From Chiridota heheva (taxonomy: Eukaryota > Echinodermata > Holothuroidea > Apodida > Chiridotidae): a stretch of 64,000 nucleotides of DNA. A model generated the notes under the pieces. That model was not told the DNA's origin and did not search any database. It was given only the letters and a program-made list of their open reading frames with translations. The number at the start of each line of letters is the position of its first letter. Within the stretch, counting starts at the first letter, position 1. Shown one piece after another: positions 1 to 11,799 of the stretch. Position numbers and translations under genes: made by a program. Location: assembly GCA_020152595.1 (NCBI GenBank), contig JAIGNY010001454.1:980001-1044000 (forward strand). The letters run 5' to 3'.

Positions 1-379
1 TACATACATGATACAGTACATGTAATGATACATGCTAGCTTGGCAGATATGCAGCCCTTAAGGCAATGAAAATCCAGCTGCCCTAGTTAAAAAAACATGA
101 ACTGTGTGTATGCATAAAATGATTAATGATTAGAGTACACTCTTCTTCTGCCCCACAAGATGAATGGGGAAATGGGAGACTTTATTTTGCAGTTATAATT
201 CTCCTCTAGAAAGCTGGGGGTGAAGGGAAATATGTAGTAGAGCATAGTATTCTGCCCCCTCAAAGAGATCAACCCCAACCCTCATATGCTCAACATACAC
301 ATCCAAAATTCAAAAATTTAAAGGCAAAAAATTGTTAAATTAAAAAATAGTTATTTTATTGTGAACTCCCACCAGAAAG
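1..379. other. Non-coding, probable Kv4 intron
   Basis: AT-rich sequence with no ORF, RNA gene or clear repeat that I can support. It lies 3' of the Kv4 exon on that gene's strand, so it is probably intronic; this depends on the next Kv4 exon lying outside the window. Confidence 0.3.
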
Positions 380-419
380 TAGGGTGACATATCCCCCTGT
401 CCCCAGGAATAAGGTTATG

Positions 420-640
420 TGTTATAACCACCACCTCCCCACATCATCCCACTGCCTCCCCACATCACCATCTCTCCACATCACCATCTCTCAACAACAT
501 ACACACCCTCACATTAATTACCCCCTCTCCATTCCTTCAGACTCAATAACAACCTCCCCACATCACCCCTCCCCACATCACCCCTACCCACATGACCAAC
601 TCACTACATCACTACCTCTCCACAACATTCCCCCACCCTC
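420..640. repeat. C-rich degenerate short repeat
   Basis: Irregular repetition of words such as CCCCACATCACC and CTCCACATCACC, with spacing of about 12-16 bp. A plus-strand ORF of 114 codons spans it, but its composition (Pro, His, Ser, Thr) is simply the repeat translated. Confidence 0.6.
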
Positions 641-699
641 ATATTGTCCCTTTCTACTCCTTCAGGCTCAAACCACATCCGCTAATGTCGAAACGCTTC

Positions 700-1782
700 A
701 GCATCAAAAAGACCATATAAAAATCTAACATCAATAACCAGTTTTCCCAATAACAAACATTAATGTTAAAGGTACTGTATGATCCCCCTCCTTCACAGCA
801 GTAAACATGCCATAAACAGTGTGCCTTCTGCACTTTCTATTTCTATGGTATTTGCTTATAACTAGTTCAAATAATTGTGCTATTTGCATCCAATTAAGCA
901 AACAACATTACATTTAAAAGCAGTCACTAAAAAAAGCAGACGCTGGGAATAATTGCAAAGATTGCAGAAAAGCACACAAACTGAACTTACGATGTAAGTG
1001 AGCATGCTGAGGAGATTCACTTTATAAGTAATGTCTGAATTTGTTTTCACATCAGCATACAGTATGAGGTGGAGATGTGCAGGTGCATAACCCTGTCAGC
1101 ATCTAAATAGTTTAACACAAAGGTTGGCAGTGAGGGGTGGAGTGTTCAAAATATTATTGAGGGGTCTAATGAGGCCATCAGGTGACTAAGATAACAATAT
1201 TGGGGGGATAATTAGGTCAGGGCATTGTTAACATATGTTCACCTAAAACTATTGGGGGTTGAAGCCCCCAGACCTCCTCCCGGCTCTGCCAACCCTGCTC
1301 AGAAGTGGACATTCTCTCATATATGTTCCTAAACTAATAAATTAGATACAGGAAAATTGAGATATACATGTACTCTTCCCAGGCTTTCTGAATCCTTATC
1401 TACCATTTTCTTCTAAATCTTGATACCCATATATCGTTTTTCAATTTTTAAAACATGGTGACCATTTTCTGATTTTTTTCAATATTTTAATAACAATAAG
1501 GTCATCACCAACTGGGATGAAGTTCAAAAGGTAAAATTGTTCAAATGAAAAACATTAATATGCTTTGTTGTTTGTAAAGATGCACTTTCTGTTTTTTCAT
1601 TTCTGTCTTTGTAAACTTTTTATTTACCACTGCCTTATGAAGAATCAATATTAAAATATCTATTTTCTAAAATGAGCAAATGATGATATGAATTAGCTAA
1701 AGACACACCCACACAATCTGCACTGGATTTTTCAAACAGTGTTCAAATTCCTCACAAATCATTTTTCCTTGAAAATCATTTA
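700..1782. other. Non-coding, probable Kv4 intron
   Basis: No gene seen. At 1254-1269 GGGGGTTGAAGCCCCC can form a short hairpin. It resembles the GGGGCGAAGCCCC hairpin of the repeats at 25 and 28 kb, so this may be a lone decayed copy of that family. Confidence 0.3.
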
Positions 1783-3328
1783 AACATGATGTACCCCAAG
1801 CTTCCTGGTATAACATGATGTACCCCAAGCTTCCTGGTATAACATTATGTACTCCAAGCTTCCTGGTATAACATGATGTACCCCAAGCTTCCTGGTATAG
1901 CATGATATACCCCAAGCTTCCTGGTATAACATGATGTACAACAAGCTTCCTGGTAGAACATGATGTAACACAAGCTTCCTGGTATAACATGATGTACCCC
2001 AAACTTCCTGGTATTAAACATGATGTACCCCAAGCTTCCTGGTATAACATGATGTACCCCAAGCTTCCTGGTATACCATGATGTACCCCAAGCTTCCTGG
2101 TATAACATGATGTACCCCAAGCTTCCTGGTATAACATGATGTACCCCAAGCTTCCTGGTATAACATGATGTACCCCAAGCTTCCTGGTATAACATGATGT
2201 ACCCTAAGCTTCCTGGTATAGCATGATGTACCCCAAGCTTCCTGGTATAACATGATGTACCCCAAGCTTCCTGGTAAAACATAATGTACCCTAAGCTTCC
2301 TGGTATAACATGATGTACCCCAAGCTTCCTGGTATAACATGATGTACCCCAAGCTTCCTGGTATAACATGATGTACCCCAAGCTTCCTGGTATAACATGA
2401 TGTACCCTAAGCTTCCTGGTATAGCATGATGTACCCCAAGCTTCCTGGTATAACATGATGTACCCCAAGCTTCCTGGTAAAACATAATGTACCCTAAGCT
2501 TCCTGGTATAACATGATGTACTCCAAGCTTCCTGGTATAACATGATGTACTCCAAGCTTCCTGGTATAACATGATGTACCCCAAGCTTCCTGGTATAACA
2601 TGATGTACCCCAAGCTTCCTGGTATAACATGATGTACCCCAAGCTTCCTGGTAAAACATAATGTACCCTAAGCTTCCTGGTATAACATGATGTACTCCAA
2701 GCTTCCTGGTATAACATGATGTACCCCAAGCTTCCTGGTATAACATGATGTACTCCAAGCTTCCTGGTATAACATGATGTACCCTAAGCTTCCTGGTATA
2801 GCATGATGTACCCCAAGCTTCCTGGTATAACATGATGTACCCCAAGCTTCCTGGTAAAACATAATGTACCCTAAGCTTCCTGGTATAACATGATGTACTC
2901 CAAGCTTCCTGGTATAACATGATGTACTCCAAGCTTCCTGGTATAACATGATGTACCCCAAGCTTCCTGGTATAACATGATGTACCCCAAGCTTCCTGGT
3001 TTAACATGATGTACCCCAAGCTTCCTGGTATAACATGATGTACCCCAAGCTTCCTGGTATAACATGATCTACTCCAAGCTTCCTGGTATAACATGATGTA
3101 CTCCAAGCTTCCTGGTATAACATGATGTACCCCAAGCTTCCTGGTATAACATGATGTACCCCAAGCTTCCTGGTTTAACATGATGTACCCCAAGCTTCCT
3201 GGTATAACATAATGTACCCTAAGCTTCCTGGTATAACATGATGTACTCCAAGCTTCCTGGTATAACATGATGTACCCCAAGCTTCCTGGTATAACATGAT
3301 GTTCCCCAAGCTTCCTAATACAACATGA
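1783..3328. repeat. 29-bp minisatellite, about 53 copies
   Basis: Head-to-tail 29-bp units containing AAGCTTCCTGGTATAACATG. Marked variants (AAAACATAATG with CCCTAAGC) recur at about 2276, 2479, 2653 and 2855, spacings of 203, 174 and 202 bp, which is six or seven units. The array has therefore grown partly by copying blocks. The minus-strand unit has no stop codon in any frame, so overlapping long ORFs run through it; since 29 is not a multiple of 3 each cycles through all frames with an 87-nt period. I read these as artefacts of the repeat. Confidence 0.97.
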
Positions 3329-3675
3329 AATGTCCCTTGATGACTTGTGCTCCAATTACTCACTGTGTTCATCAATTCAACACATGTAAATTAACGTAAG
3401 CAGTGAGCTATGACCATGAATGATGCAAGCGATGCATTTCTTGAACAGATGCATACAGTAATTGGAGCATCCACAGATGACACCTTTTCATCCCGCCTTA
3501 TGGCTAGGTCTATTTTTAGAGGAAATAAAGGAAAAATATAACAAACTTCAAGAAAATGAGTGTTTTGTTTATTAACAGCAGTGTCAAAGTGGAGGGGGCA
3601 TGCATGTAAATGACTTACAGGGGCAGATCTAGGAAACTCACGAGGAGGGGATTTTGGTTATTATGATAAAACACT
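3329..3675. other. Non-coding spacer
   Basis: Sequence between two minisatellites. No gene or distinctive structure seen. Confidence 0.3.
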
Positions 3676-3966
3676 TTTTGGAGGGGGAGGTGGTTGGAAC
3701 TTTTTCGGAGGGGGTGGTGGTTGGAACTTTTTATGAGGGGGTGGTGGTTGGAACTTTTTCTGAGGGGTGGTGGTTGGAACTTTTCGGAGGGAGTAGTGGT
3801 TGCAATTTTTTCCCAGGGGGTGGTGGTTGGAACTTTTTCTGAGGGGGCTGGTGGTTGGAACTTTTTTAGAGGGGGGTGGTGGTTGGAACTTTTTTCAGAG
3901 GGGTGGTGGTTGAAACTTTTTCGGAGGGGGTGGTGATTGGAACTTTTTCAAAGGGGTGGTGGTTAA
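3676..3966. repeat. 27-bp G-rich minisatellite, about 10 copies
   Basis: Units of 26-31 bp built on GGTGGTGGTTGGAACTTTTT, with runs of four to six G between units. The G-rich plus strand has enough G-runs to form quadruplexes (inference). ORFs across it are translations of the repeat. Confidence 0.9.
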
Positions 3967-4159
3967 AACCAATCCCCAGAACCAGCAGCGGTGCCAGGAT
4001 TAAATATCAGGGGACCCAATCCAAAACAGTGTTTTATGAGCAGTTTTGTCATAACTAATGGAGCATATTGGGACAAGAGTGCAGTCTTATAAGCACAGAC
4101 AGCAGCGGAAATGTAGGCTACTTCCTGAAAGGAAACCACCTTCCTTAATGCATGTTTTC

Positions 4160-5080
4160 TTTTGATTGGGAAATTATTAACAAGAAATTAAAGGAAAATT
4201 TGGCAAAATCATTGGAAGTTTTGGTCAAATTTGGTATCTTGACTAAATTCCTTCTCCCCTCGTGGGAAATAGGGCCAGAGAAATTTTGTATCATTTCACA
4301 ATAATTCATAAAAATTTACCAAATATCGAAGAAAAATTACCCCCAAAATGAAGAAAATTGCATGAAAATTAAAGAAATTTCCTGAACATTAAAGATAATA
4401 TCCCAAACTCTAAATGAAATTTCCCCTACATTAAATTAATTTGATGAAAATTTACCTAAAATCGACGAAAAAGTGACATAAAATGAAGAAAATTTTCCAA
4501 AAATTACACGAAAATTAAAGAAAATGTTCAAATAATGAAAGTGATTTCCCATACATACATTGAAAGAAATTTCCCGAAATTCATTTACCGGAAAATTGCC
4601 CCAAAATGAAGGATTTTTCCAAAAATTGCATGAGAATTAAGGAAATTTCCCAAACATTGCAAGGGATATTATAAACATTGAAGGAAATTTCCCAAAATTT
4701 TCAGAAAATTTTCCCTAGATCTAAAAAACAGCCTCAAAATGAAGGAAAATTTCCGAAAAGTTTTGAAATTTACAAGAGAATGAAAGAAATTGCTTAAATA
4801 TTAAAAGTGACAGAATATTGAACAAATATTGCTCCAAAATAAAGGAAAGGCTAAATAAATTGTACAAGAATTAAGGAAATTTCCCAAAATTGAAAGAAAA
4901 TTCCCACACACTGAAGAAAATTCCCAGAAAACTGAAGAAAAGTTTCTCAAAGATGAAGCAAATTTCCAGAAAATTAAAGAAAATTACCCCAAAATAAAGG
5001 AAATTATCCAAAAATTGCACGAGAATAAAGGAAATTTCAAACAGATTAAAAGATTGAAATTCCCGAAAACTGACTGAATG
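4160..5080. repeat. Degenerate GAAGGAAATTTCCC repeat block
   Basis: About 0.9 kb in which words such as GAAGGAAATTTCCC, GAAAATTTCC and AAAATTGCACGAGAAT recur every 20-35 bp with heavy divergence. The same vocabulary appears at 54350-55240 (both strands) and 55690-55920 (complement), so this is a dispersed family and not one local array. A polypyrimidine CCTCCTCCTCCCCC tract follows at about 5167. Confidence 0.6.
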
Positions 5081-5345
5081 AAGGAAATTTACAAGGAGAA
5101 GATTCTGGTCATTATTGGAGTCATGAAAAATGTTGGAATTTTTTTGGAGGGCCCACAGAACCTCTCTCCCCCTCCTCCTCCCCCTTATAGATGGACCGCC
5201 TCTGAACCAGTTCTGAAGTCACCACAAAGTGAAAATTTAATTAGCCCATTGACTGGAGTTACATTACAAACAGGGATTTGTGCTGTGCCCACAGTGAACA
5301 GGTTTAATCAAATCATGACCCCTCCCCAATCAGAAAAAGTAATAA

Positions 5346-5407
5346 TTGGCAAGTCCCTTGACAAGTCCATTGGCAAGTCTATTGGCAAGTCTCGTGGCAA
5401 GTCTATT
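5346..5407. repeat. 12-bp tandem repeat, 5 copies
   Basis: Units of the form GGCAAGTCTATT. It ends a 110-codon plus-strand ORF that has no recognised domain and is rejected as a gene. Confidence 0.85.
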
Positions 5408-5408
5408 T

Positions 5409-6294
5409 AAAAGACTATTGAGAATTCATAAACAAACATAAAAAGGTATCTGTTGTTGTCCTCTTCACACACTTTACTCCTGAAAGCTTGGACTACATGA
5501 GAATGTATCTCATTTTAGAGTGATATTATGAACTGATCAATTCATAGGGCATAATCAGATGGACTCCCTGATCAGATTAACCTACCAATTCTCAAGCTGT
5601 ACCTATTCCTTGTTCGTGATGTTGGTTTCATAATCCTCAAATACTGTGCTCTCATTTTTTTTTGATAATAACAGGAAATTGTGATTTCCAGAAATGTGAT
5701 TTCCTTATTAGAAATATATTTTAATAGCTTGGGCAAATTTTAAACTATTACAAAAATGTATAACAATAATAACAAAAAAGTTTATATAGATGCATGAGAA
5801 TATCCTTTATCTTTATGCACTTTTGGATTTGTTTACAACTTGATTTGGCATATAGAATATTACATATGATAAGAATCAAAAACAACATTTGCAGTTTGAT
5901 TTATTGTACAAGTGCTAAGGTAGTGATTGAACAATCTTATAATACAAAGAATCACAACATGGCTTCATTTCACAACAGTTAAAGACCTGCTTAACCAAGA
6001 ATGTTATGTACACCACTTATATTGTATTAGTCACAGAGTTGTAAATAACAAAAAATGACTCAATAGTTTGTAGTAAGAACGCACACTGACTGGATGCAAC
6101 AATAGCCAAGTCATGAATATTTGATGAATGTTTCTATGCCATCACGGTCTGACCAGGGAAAAATCCATATCTTGAATATGGGACTTTGTTTGAATACAAA
6201 TAGATGATTCCCACTATGGGGGTAAGTTATGCAGTAGTTGTGCAACAAGAGAAAGGGAGTGTGTGATTTGAACTGCTGGTCTGACTACCTGTAT
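5409..6294. other. Non-coding, probable Kv4 intron
   Basis: AT-rich; nothing gene-like recognised. Confidence 0.3.
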
Positions 6295-6530
6295 ATGCCA
6301 AATAATGGGAAGGGTTGTGACCATAATGGGAGGGGGTAGATTAAATAAGGGTCAGGCAACTAAGGTTAAATAATGGGGAGGATTATGCCAAATTATGGAA
6401 GGGTTAAGCCAGTTGATTGCAGAGGATAGGCCATATGATAGGGATATACCAAATGATGGGAGGGGGGGATTAGGACAGCTCATAGGAGAGTGATAGCCCA
6501 AATGATATGGAGTGGTAGGCCAAATTTTTC
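6295..6530. repeat. Degenerate ~30-bp repeat, about 7 copies
   Basis: Loose repetition of CCAAATGATGGGAGGG followed by a TAGGCC-like word, with copies differing in length and many substitutions. Confidence 0.5.
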
Positions 6531-6889
6531 AGGATCGAATTAAAAGGGGAGCGATAGCCAAATCCAAATTACAAAATAATACAATGCTTTTTATATCAAC
6601 AAGTATCAAGTCAAAAGAGAAATTGTGTATTGTACATCTTCCCATGATCTTAACAGAGCCAGTATTTGCCCTACTTCTGTATCATAACAATCCTTATTCT
6701 CTACGAATTCAGATCCAAATAAAGAACTTTCTGTCATAATATAAGTATGTATATTCCAAAGTATTCTTATGTTAATTCATCACTTCAGTGATTCCATTTT
6801 ATGTTACACACAAAAAGCAAATTCCTTTTATTTATTATATGTCATTTCTAAGAGAAAGCTTGGGTATTTCAAAGAGAAATTGATTCATA

Positions 6890-7032
6890 TGATTAGTTGC
6901 ATGATCTAATTTACCGTAAGTTTGTTGAAAGTGTATGTATTATATGTTCTACGTTGTTGCTGTAAGCATTGCCATGTTGTAAATATAAAAAGGCCAGTGG
7001 CCCATTAAGTAAATAAACTGGATTGAATTGAA
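6890..7032 (+). mobile_element. Possible 3' end of an L2/CR1-like LINE
   Basis: A short non-coding stretch ends in AAGTAAATAAACTGGATTG followed by repeats of GAATT. Ending in a short microsatellite in place of poly(A) is known for L2/CR1-group LINE tails. No coding sequence accompanies it, so it would be a strongly 5'-truncated copy. A similar GAATGGAATTGGATGAATT run occurs near 56731. Confidence 0.35.
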
Positions 7033-7136
7033 TTGAATAAAGGGCCCAAACCCCATCTCTTCACATAACGCAGTGCTCCTTATATTTTCTGCAAAACAAT
7101 TATATATGGTCCACAATGCCGGGCGCCTGGGGCCGG

Positions 7137-7306
7137 TGGCATAGCCAGGATTTTCATATTAGTGGGGCAACTAACAGAAATAAACTAACAGGATACAAAA
7201 TATGGCCCCTGCCAACAAACAGTACAAATTTTGAACCAATAAAAATGGAATAAGAAGGAGAATTGGTGGGGCGATTGCCCCCTCTGGCCACCATTTGGAT
7301 ATGCCA
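7137..7306. mobile_element. Short MITE-like element with TGGCATA termini
   Basis: Begins TGGCATAGCCA and ends TGGATATGCCA, imperfect inverted termini around about 150 bp, with inner complementary GGGGC/GCCCC words. The 21-bp minisatellite begins a few bases after its right end. No transposase is present. Confidence 0.45.
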
Positions 7307-7311
7307 CTGAC

Positions 7312-8190
7312 TAGGGCTACTCCCTCAGAGCCTGCGTCTACTCCCTCAGTGCCTGCGTCTACTCCCTCAGTGCCTGCGTCTACTCCCTCAGTGCCTGGAT
7401 CTACTCCCTCAGTGCCTGGGTCTACTCCCTCAGTGCCTGGGTCTACTCCCTCAGTGCCTGGGTTTACTCCCTCAGTGCCTGGGTCTACTCCCTCAGTGCC
7501 TGCATCTACTCCCTCAGTGCCTGGGTCTACTCCCTCAGTGCCTGGGTCTACTCCCTCAGTGCCTGGGTCTACTCCCTCAGTACCTGGGTCTACTCCCTCA
7601 GTGCCTGGGTCTACTCCCTCAGTACCTGGGTCTACTCCCTCAGTGACTGGGTCTACTCCCTCAGTGCCTGGGTCTACTCCCTCAGTGCCTGGGTCTACTC
7701 CCTCAGTGCCTGGGTCTACTCCCTCAGTGCCTGGGTCTACTCCCTCAGTGCCTGGGTCTACTCCCTCAGTGACTGGGTCTACTCCCTCAGTGCCTGGGTC
7801 TACTCCCTCAGTGACTGGGTCTACTCCCTCAGTGACTGGGTCTACTCCCTCAGTGCCTGGGTCTACTCCCTCAGTGCCTGGGTCTACTCCCTCAGTGCCT
7901 GGGTCTACTCCCTCAGTGCCTGGGTCTACTCCCTCAGTGCCTGGGTCTACTCCCTCAGTGACTGGGTCTACTCCCTCAGTGCCTGGGTCTACTCCCTCAG
8001 TGACTGGGTCTACTCCCTCAGTGCCTGGGTCTACTCCCTCAGTGCCTGGGTCTACTCCCTCAGTACCTGGGTCTACTCCCTCAGTGACTGGGTCTACTCC
8101 CTCAGTGACTGGGTCTACTCCCTCAGTGACTGGGTCTACTCCCTCAGTGCCTGGGTCTACTCCCTCAGTGCCTGGGTTTACTTCCTCAGT
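7312..8190. repeat. 21-bp minisatellite, about 42 copies, open on both strands
   Basis: Units of 21 bp containing CTCCCTCAGTGCCTGGG. The period is a multiple of 3, so a 336-codon plus-strand ORF reads STPSVPG repeats and a 348-codon minus-strand ORF reads GVDPGTE repeats. The minus ORF ends in a hydrophobic tail that comes from the adjacent MITE. The commonest variant (GTGCCT to GTGACT) changes the amino acid on both strands, so codon selection is not evident. No signal peptide, splice context or homologous domain supports a protein, although a Ser/Thr/Pro mucin-like exon cannot be excluded. Confidence 0.95.
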
Positions 8191-8439
8191 AATTTGCATG
8201 GCCGTATTTTTCACCACCTCAATTCAAGTGCCTTTTGTGTCATATAAAAATGATTTGCTTTCCTACACCAGCATACCTGAAAACACATTAACAAAAATAT
8301 TATGAAAATTTACAGTTGACACCAGCTGTCACTGTCACCCCATTCAAGACACCTTCACATTGCACTTTTTGTTTTACCTGCGAAGCAGGATGAAAAGACA
8401 TAGGGATCATCCTGTCATCGGCGGCGTCATTATCAGCAT

Positions 8440-9215
8440 CCACAAATGTTAAACATGAACTCATAACTTAAGTTATGAATGGTGTACATTCATGTAACTT
8501 GGCACAGGCAAAGAGGACATGGGTACTGTTCAAAGAAGCATAATTGGGGGGTTGTGTCTACATACTAATTAGTTTATTTGCATAACAATGATAATATTTT
8601 TACCTCTGATATACAGTATCTTAAATCAAGGTGGATGTGGGGATTTTGTTTGCAGAAATGATCGTATATGTGAAGAGCATTGTCTACACTTATTAATAAA
8701 GTGTGGTGTGCATATTAATTAAATTATTTGCATAACAATAGACTTTTGTAAAAAAATGTTTAACATGAACTCATAACCTAAGTTATGAATAGTGCACATT
8801 CATGTAACTTGGCACAGGGGTAGAGGACATGGGTACTGTTCAAATGAGCATGACTGGGAGTTGTGTGTGCATACTAATTACCTTATTTGTGTAACAATGA
8901 AATATTTTGATCTGATATCTCTTAAATTAAAGTGGATGTGTGATTTTGTTTGCACAAATGATCATGTACATGAAGAGCATTGTCTACACTCAATAGTGAG
9001 GTGTAATGTGCATATTAATTAGGTTATTTGCATAACAATAGACTTTCATACAAAATATTAAACCTGAGAAAATAGCATGGTACAGTGGTAGAGGGCATTG
9101 GTACTGTTCAGTTAAGATGATTGGGGATGTGTGTGCATACTAATTAGCTTATTTGCATAATAATGAAAAAAATTGTATCTATGATATCTCTTAAATTAAA
9201 GTGGGTGTGGGGACA
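8440..9215. repeat. ~310-bp tandem repeat, about 2.5 copies
   Basis: Copies start near 8446, 8756 and (truncated, diverged) about 9055. Shared words include AACATGAACTCATAAC, CATGTAACTTGGCACAG and ATTATTTGCATAACAATAG. No coding potential. Confidence 0.85.
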
Positions 9216-10699
9216 CACTTTTTTCTAATCTATGTTACTTGTAAAAACATGCATTGTTACTAATTGTAAAATGAGAAAATCAAAAACATATGCCAGGCGA
9301 GACTTACTAACTTCACATTTCTATTGTTTTACAATAAACTACCAGAAATGAAACAAAAGAGAAATAAGCTTCAACAAAAGCACTGAAATCTTTCATGTAC
9401 ACCTATTGCAAAGATATTCCATGCAAATACTGACTTCTTGGGAAATGAATTTTTGCTTTCCAGTCTTTTGTTGTTGGAGGAGGTGATGGAGGAGGAATTG
9501 GAGATTTTCTGTCCCACTTTACGCCAAAGAGCTGAGGATGGCACAAGTATCCTCACAATTTCATTTTTTAAATTTAATTTCATAAAAAAGAAATTGCATT
9601 CAAGAATTTGGTTCTACGGGAAAAGATTCATAGTCCAATCGAGTGCTTCCATGTAGTTTTACTTCTGCATCCCCTTAAGAGTGAGTGCCCTTCTTATGAA
9701 CTTTAATGATGAATTTCAGAAGCAAACAACCAAAGGACAGACTCAACATCTGCCCTGGGTTTTGAGAATAATGTACTTTGTTACATTAAAAACTTGCCAG
9801 TTGAAATGCTTGTTGGCAAATTCATTGATTTTCTATAATTTTCAGCTATCACTTATTCACATCAATGTGTCTTCAACTTGAAGAACAAACAGTATTTATG
9901 CACAAGGGATCCATGCTTGATTTAATCCATAAAAATTCATCGATTGCTTTTTTAAGAGTATAGAAAAACTTAAAGATGAAGCTGGATTCTAATTAAAGAG
10001 TTCCAATACAGTTACAACAATTGCAACATAATCAATACCATGTCATAATTAGCCAAATATCACGGAGGTTTGAGTACAAGGCCAATCTAGCTAAGTTCTG
10101 TGCTGTACCACAATCATTGCTTCGTGTGTATATATACTTTTTTTTACAGATTACATCGTTACATGCAAATTTCACAACATGAATTAACATTACATTAGTG
10201 AGATCTACCCCTCCATAAACTTTTACTTAACCAAATATATAGCGATAACTTTTAAGAGCCAACTCCCTTTTTTCAAAATTGTTACTTCGAGCAACTTGGA
10301 TAAAGCTTCCTCGAGCATGATATTGAGGGTATCTGTCATTTACTAGTTTGCACAGCCATAGAGCATTTGAAAAGTGTGTGAATATGGAGGGCATCACAAA
10401 GTAATTAAAAGTAGATATAGCAAAGCAATACTTTGAAAAGTAGGATGTATTTAAAGGCAGTCCCTGGGAATAGGTACCTCTTCCACCAGTTACTACAACT
10501 ACTGTATATAAGCCATCTTCATCACGACATGATCTACAACTCATAAGCCATCTTCATCACGATATGACAAGAAACGTCCTCCTGAAGGAATGCACCATTT
10601 AGCAGAAAGTTGCTTTCAGTGGTAGATTAATCTTGCATGACACATGGCTACAAAAAAAGGTTTATGACATGTTATTCAGAAATAATGTAAAAAACTCAC
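9216..10699. other. Kv4 intron, 5' part
   Basis: Directly follows the Kv4 exon donor on the minus strand. ORFs of 60-105 codons occur on both strands, but none shows a domain or splice structure that I recognise. I looked for a Kv4 exon beginning with the Tyr-Gly-Asp filter residues and did not see one. Confidence 0.6.
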
Positions 10700-11799
10700 C
10701 CGAGTGTTGTCATGGTCACAATGGTGTACCAGAATGCTGCCGGAATACTGTAAAACTTTGTATTTGGTGTTGCCTTTTCTGTGTAAAACATTATTGTTGC
10801 AAATATAATAATGGCCATTGTAAGTGAAAAAAGTAAAAATCCGAGTTCACTGGCGCAACTTTTAAGTGTGTATCCTAAAATACGCAAACCTTGTGAATGT
10901 CTGGAAAATTTGAAAATCCTAAATACACGAAACACTCTGAGTGTGACAAACATCCCACTCAGGCTGTCGTCCTTGAAAAAGAGACCAATATAATAAGGCA
11001 TGATTGCCACTATGTCAATTACTGACATCACACTCCGCATGAACTTCACGCGGTCCGGGGCAGCAAACAGTCTCAGCAAGTATTCTACAGTAAAAATTGA
11101 AACACAGGCTGTATCTAAACAAAAGAATCCTTTTTCATATCTTTTTCCACATTCTAAGACCTGTATTGTCCCTGGAAGAGGGGAGCACGGCACCGTCTCA
11201 ATAACATTGAATATTACAGACACCGCAATGAAAAACCCAGTCACATAATAAAATACCAAAGCTGCTGTACTCGTGTGTGGATTTTCAAAGGCTCGCCACA
11301 TTTTTTCTCGCACAGTATAAACAGGTGGGAGGTATTCTCCCAATTCTGATAGTCTCTCATCCATCAGCCTCTCTGTATTGTCCCTCTTCTTGTCACGGTA
11401 GTCCTCATAACAACAGTCACCTATAATCTCAGGCATTAGACCAAAAAATTGTAATTCTTCTTCGAATGCAGTGATACATTCACCCTTAGGGAAGTGCATC
11501 TTCCCAGTGCGATAGAATGCCATTACGTGTCTGAAGAGGTCAGGATCCCTATCAAAGAAGTATTCATTTCTTTCTTCTTCATAGAAAAACTCTTTTTCAT
11601 TGCTACCTAGTAGGGTATCTGGATATTTTTCTAACATATGCTTCCACGTCTCAAACCTTCGTCCACTTATATTTATCAAAACACGACCAGTGCCAACTTC
11701 TGCTAGCCTTCGTTCTGGCAACGTAGGCATAGCATTTTGGGAGATAGGTACCCATCCTATCGCCGCCGCCCGTGCGAACGGGAGCCATGCGGATGTCAT
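10700..11799 (-). CDS. Shal: Shal/Kv4 voltage-gated K+ channel, first coding exon
   Basis: Pore-forming subunit of the A-type (transient outward) K+ channel in the plasma membrane of excitable cells. The exon gives 366 residues plus two bases. Order from the chosen Met: KChIP-binding hydrophobic N-terminus ([13 protein letters not shown], 4-16); T1 domain about 39-135 with the Zn motif H102-X5-C108-X20-C129-C130 of non-Shaker channels; S1 about 180-204; S2 224-248; S3 255-275; S4 285-307 with arginines every third residue ([13 protein letters not shown]); S5 317-341; pore helix from 351, ending TMTTLG. A GTGAGT donor starts at 10699, leaving two bases of the last Gly codon. The frame continues 42 codons upstream to an ATG at 11925. 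I start at 11799 because family proteins begin just before AWLPFAR and this ATG has A at -3, while the upstream one has T. S6 and the C-terminus must lie in later exons, not seen here. Identity very secure; exact start probable. Confidence 0.96.

Noticed and set aside
1783-3328. CRISPR-like appearance of regular repeats here and in other arrays
   Set aside because: The units are contiguous with no unique spacers, and the genomic context is animal with spliced genes.
10227-10544. 105-codon minus-strand ORF right after the Kv4 exon
   Set aside because: It lies beyond the splice donor in the intron and contains none of the Kv4 filter or S6 residues; no other family recognised.
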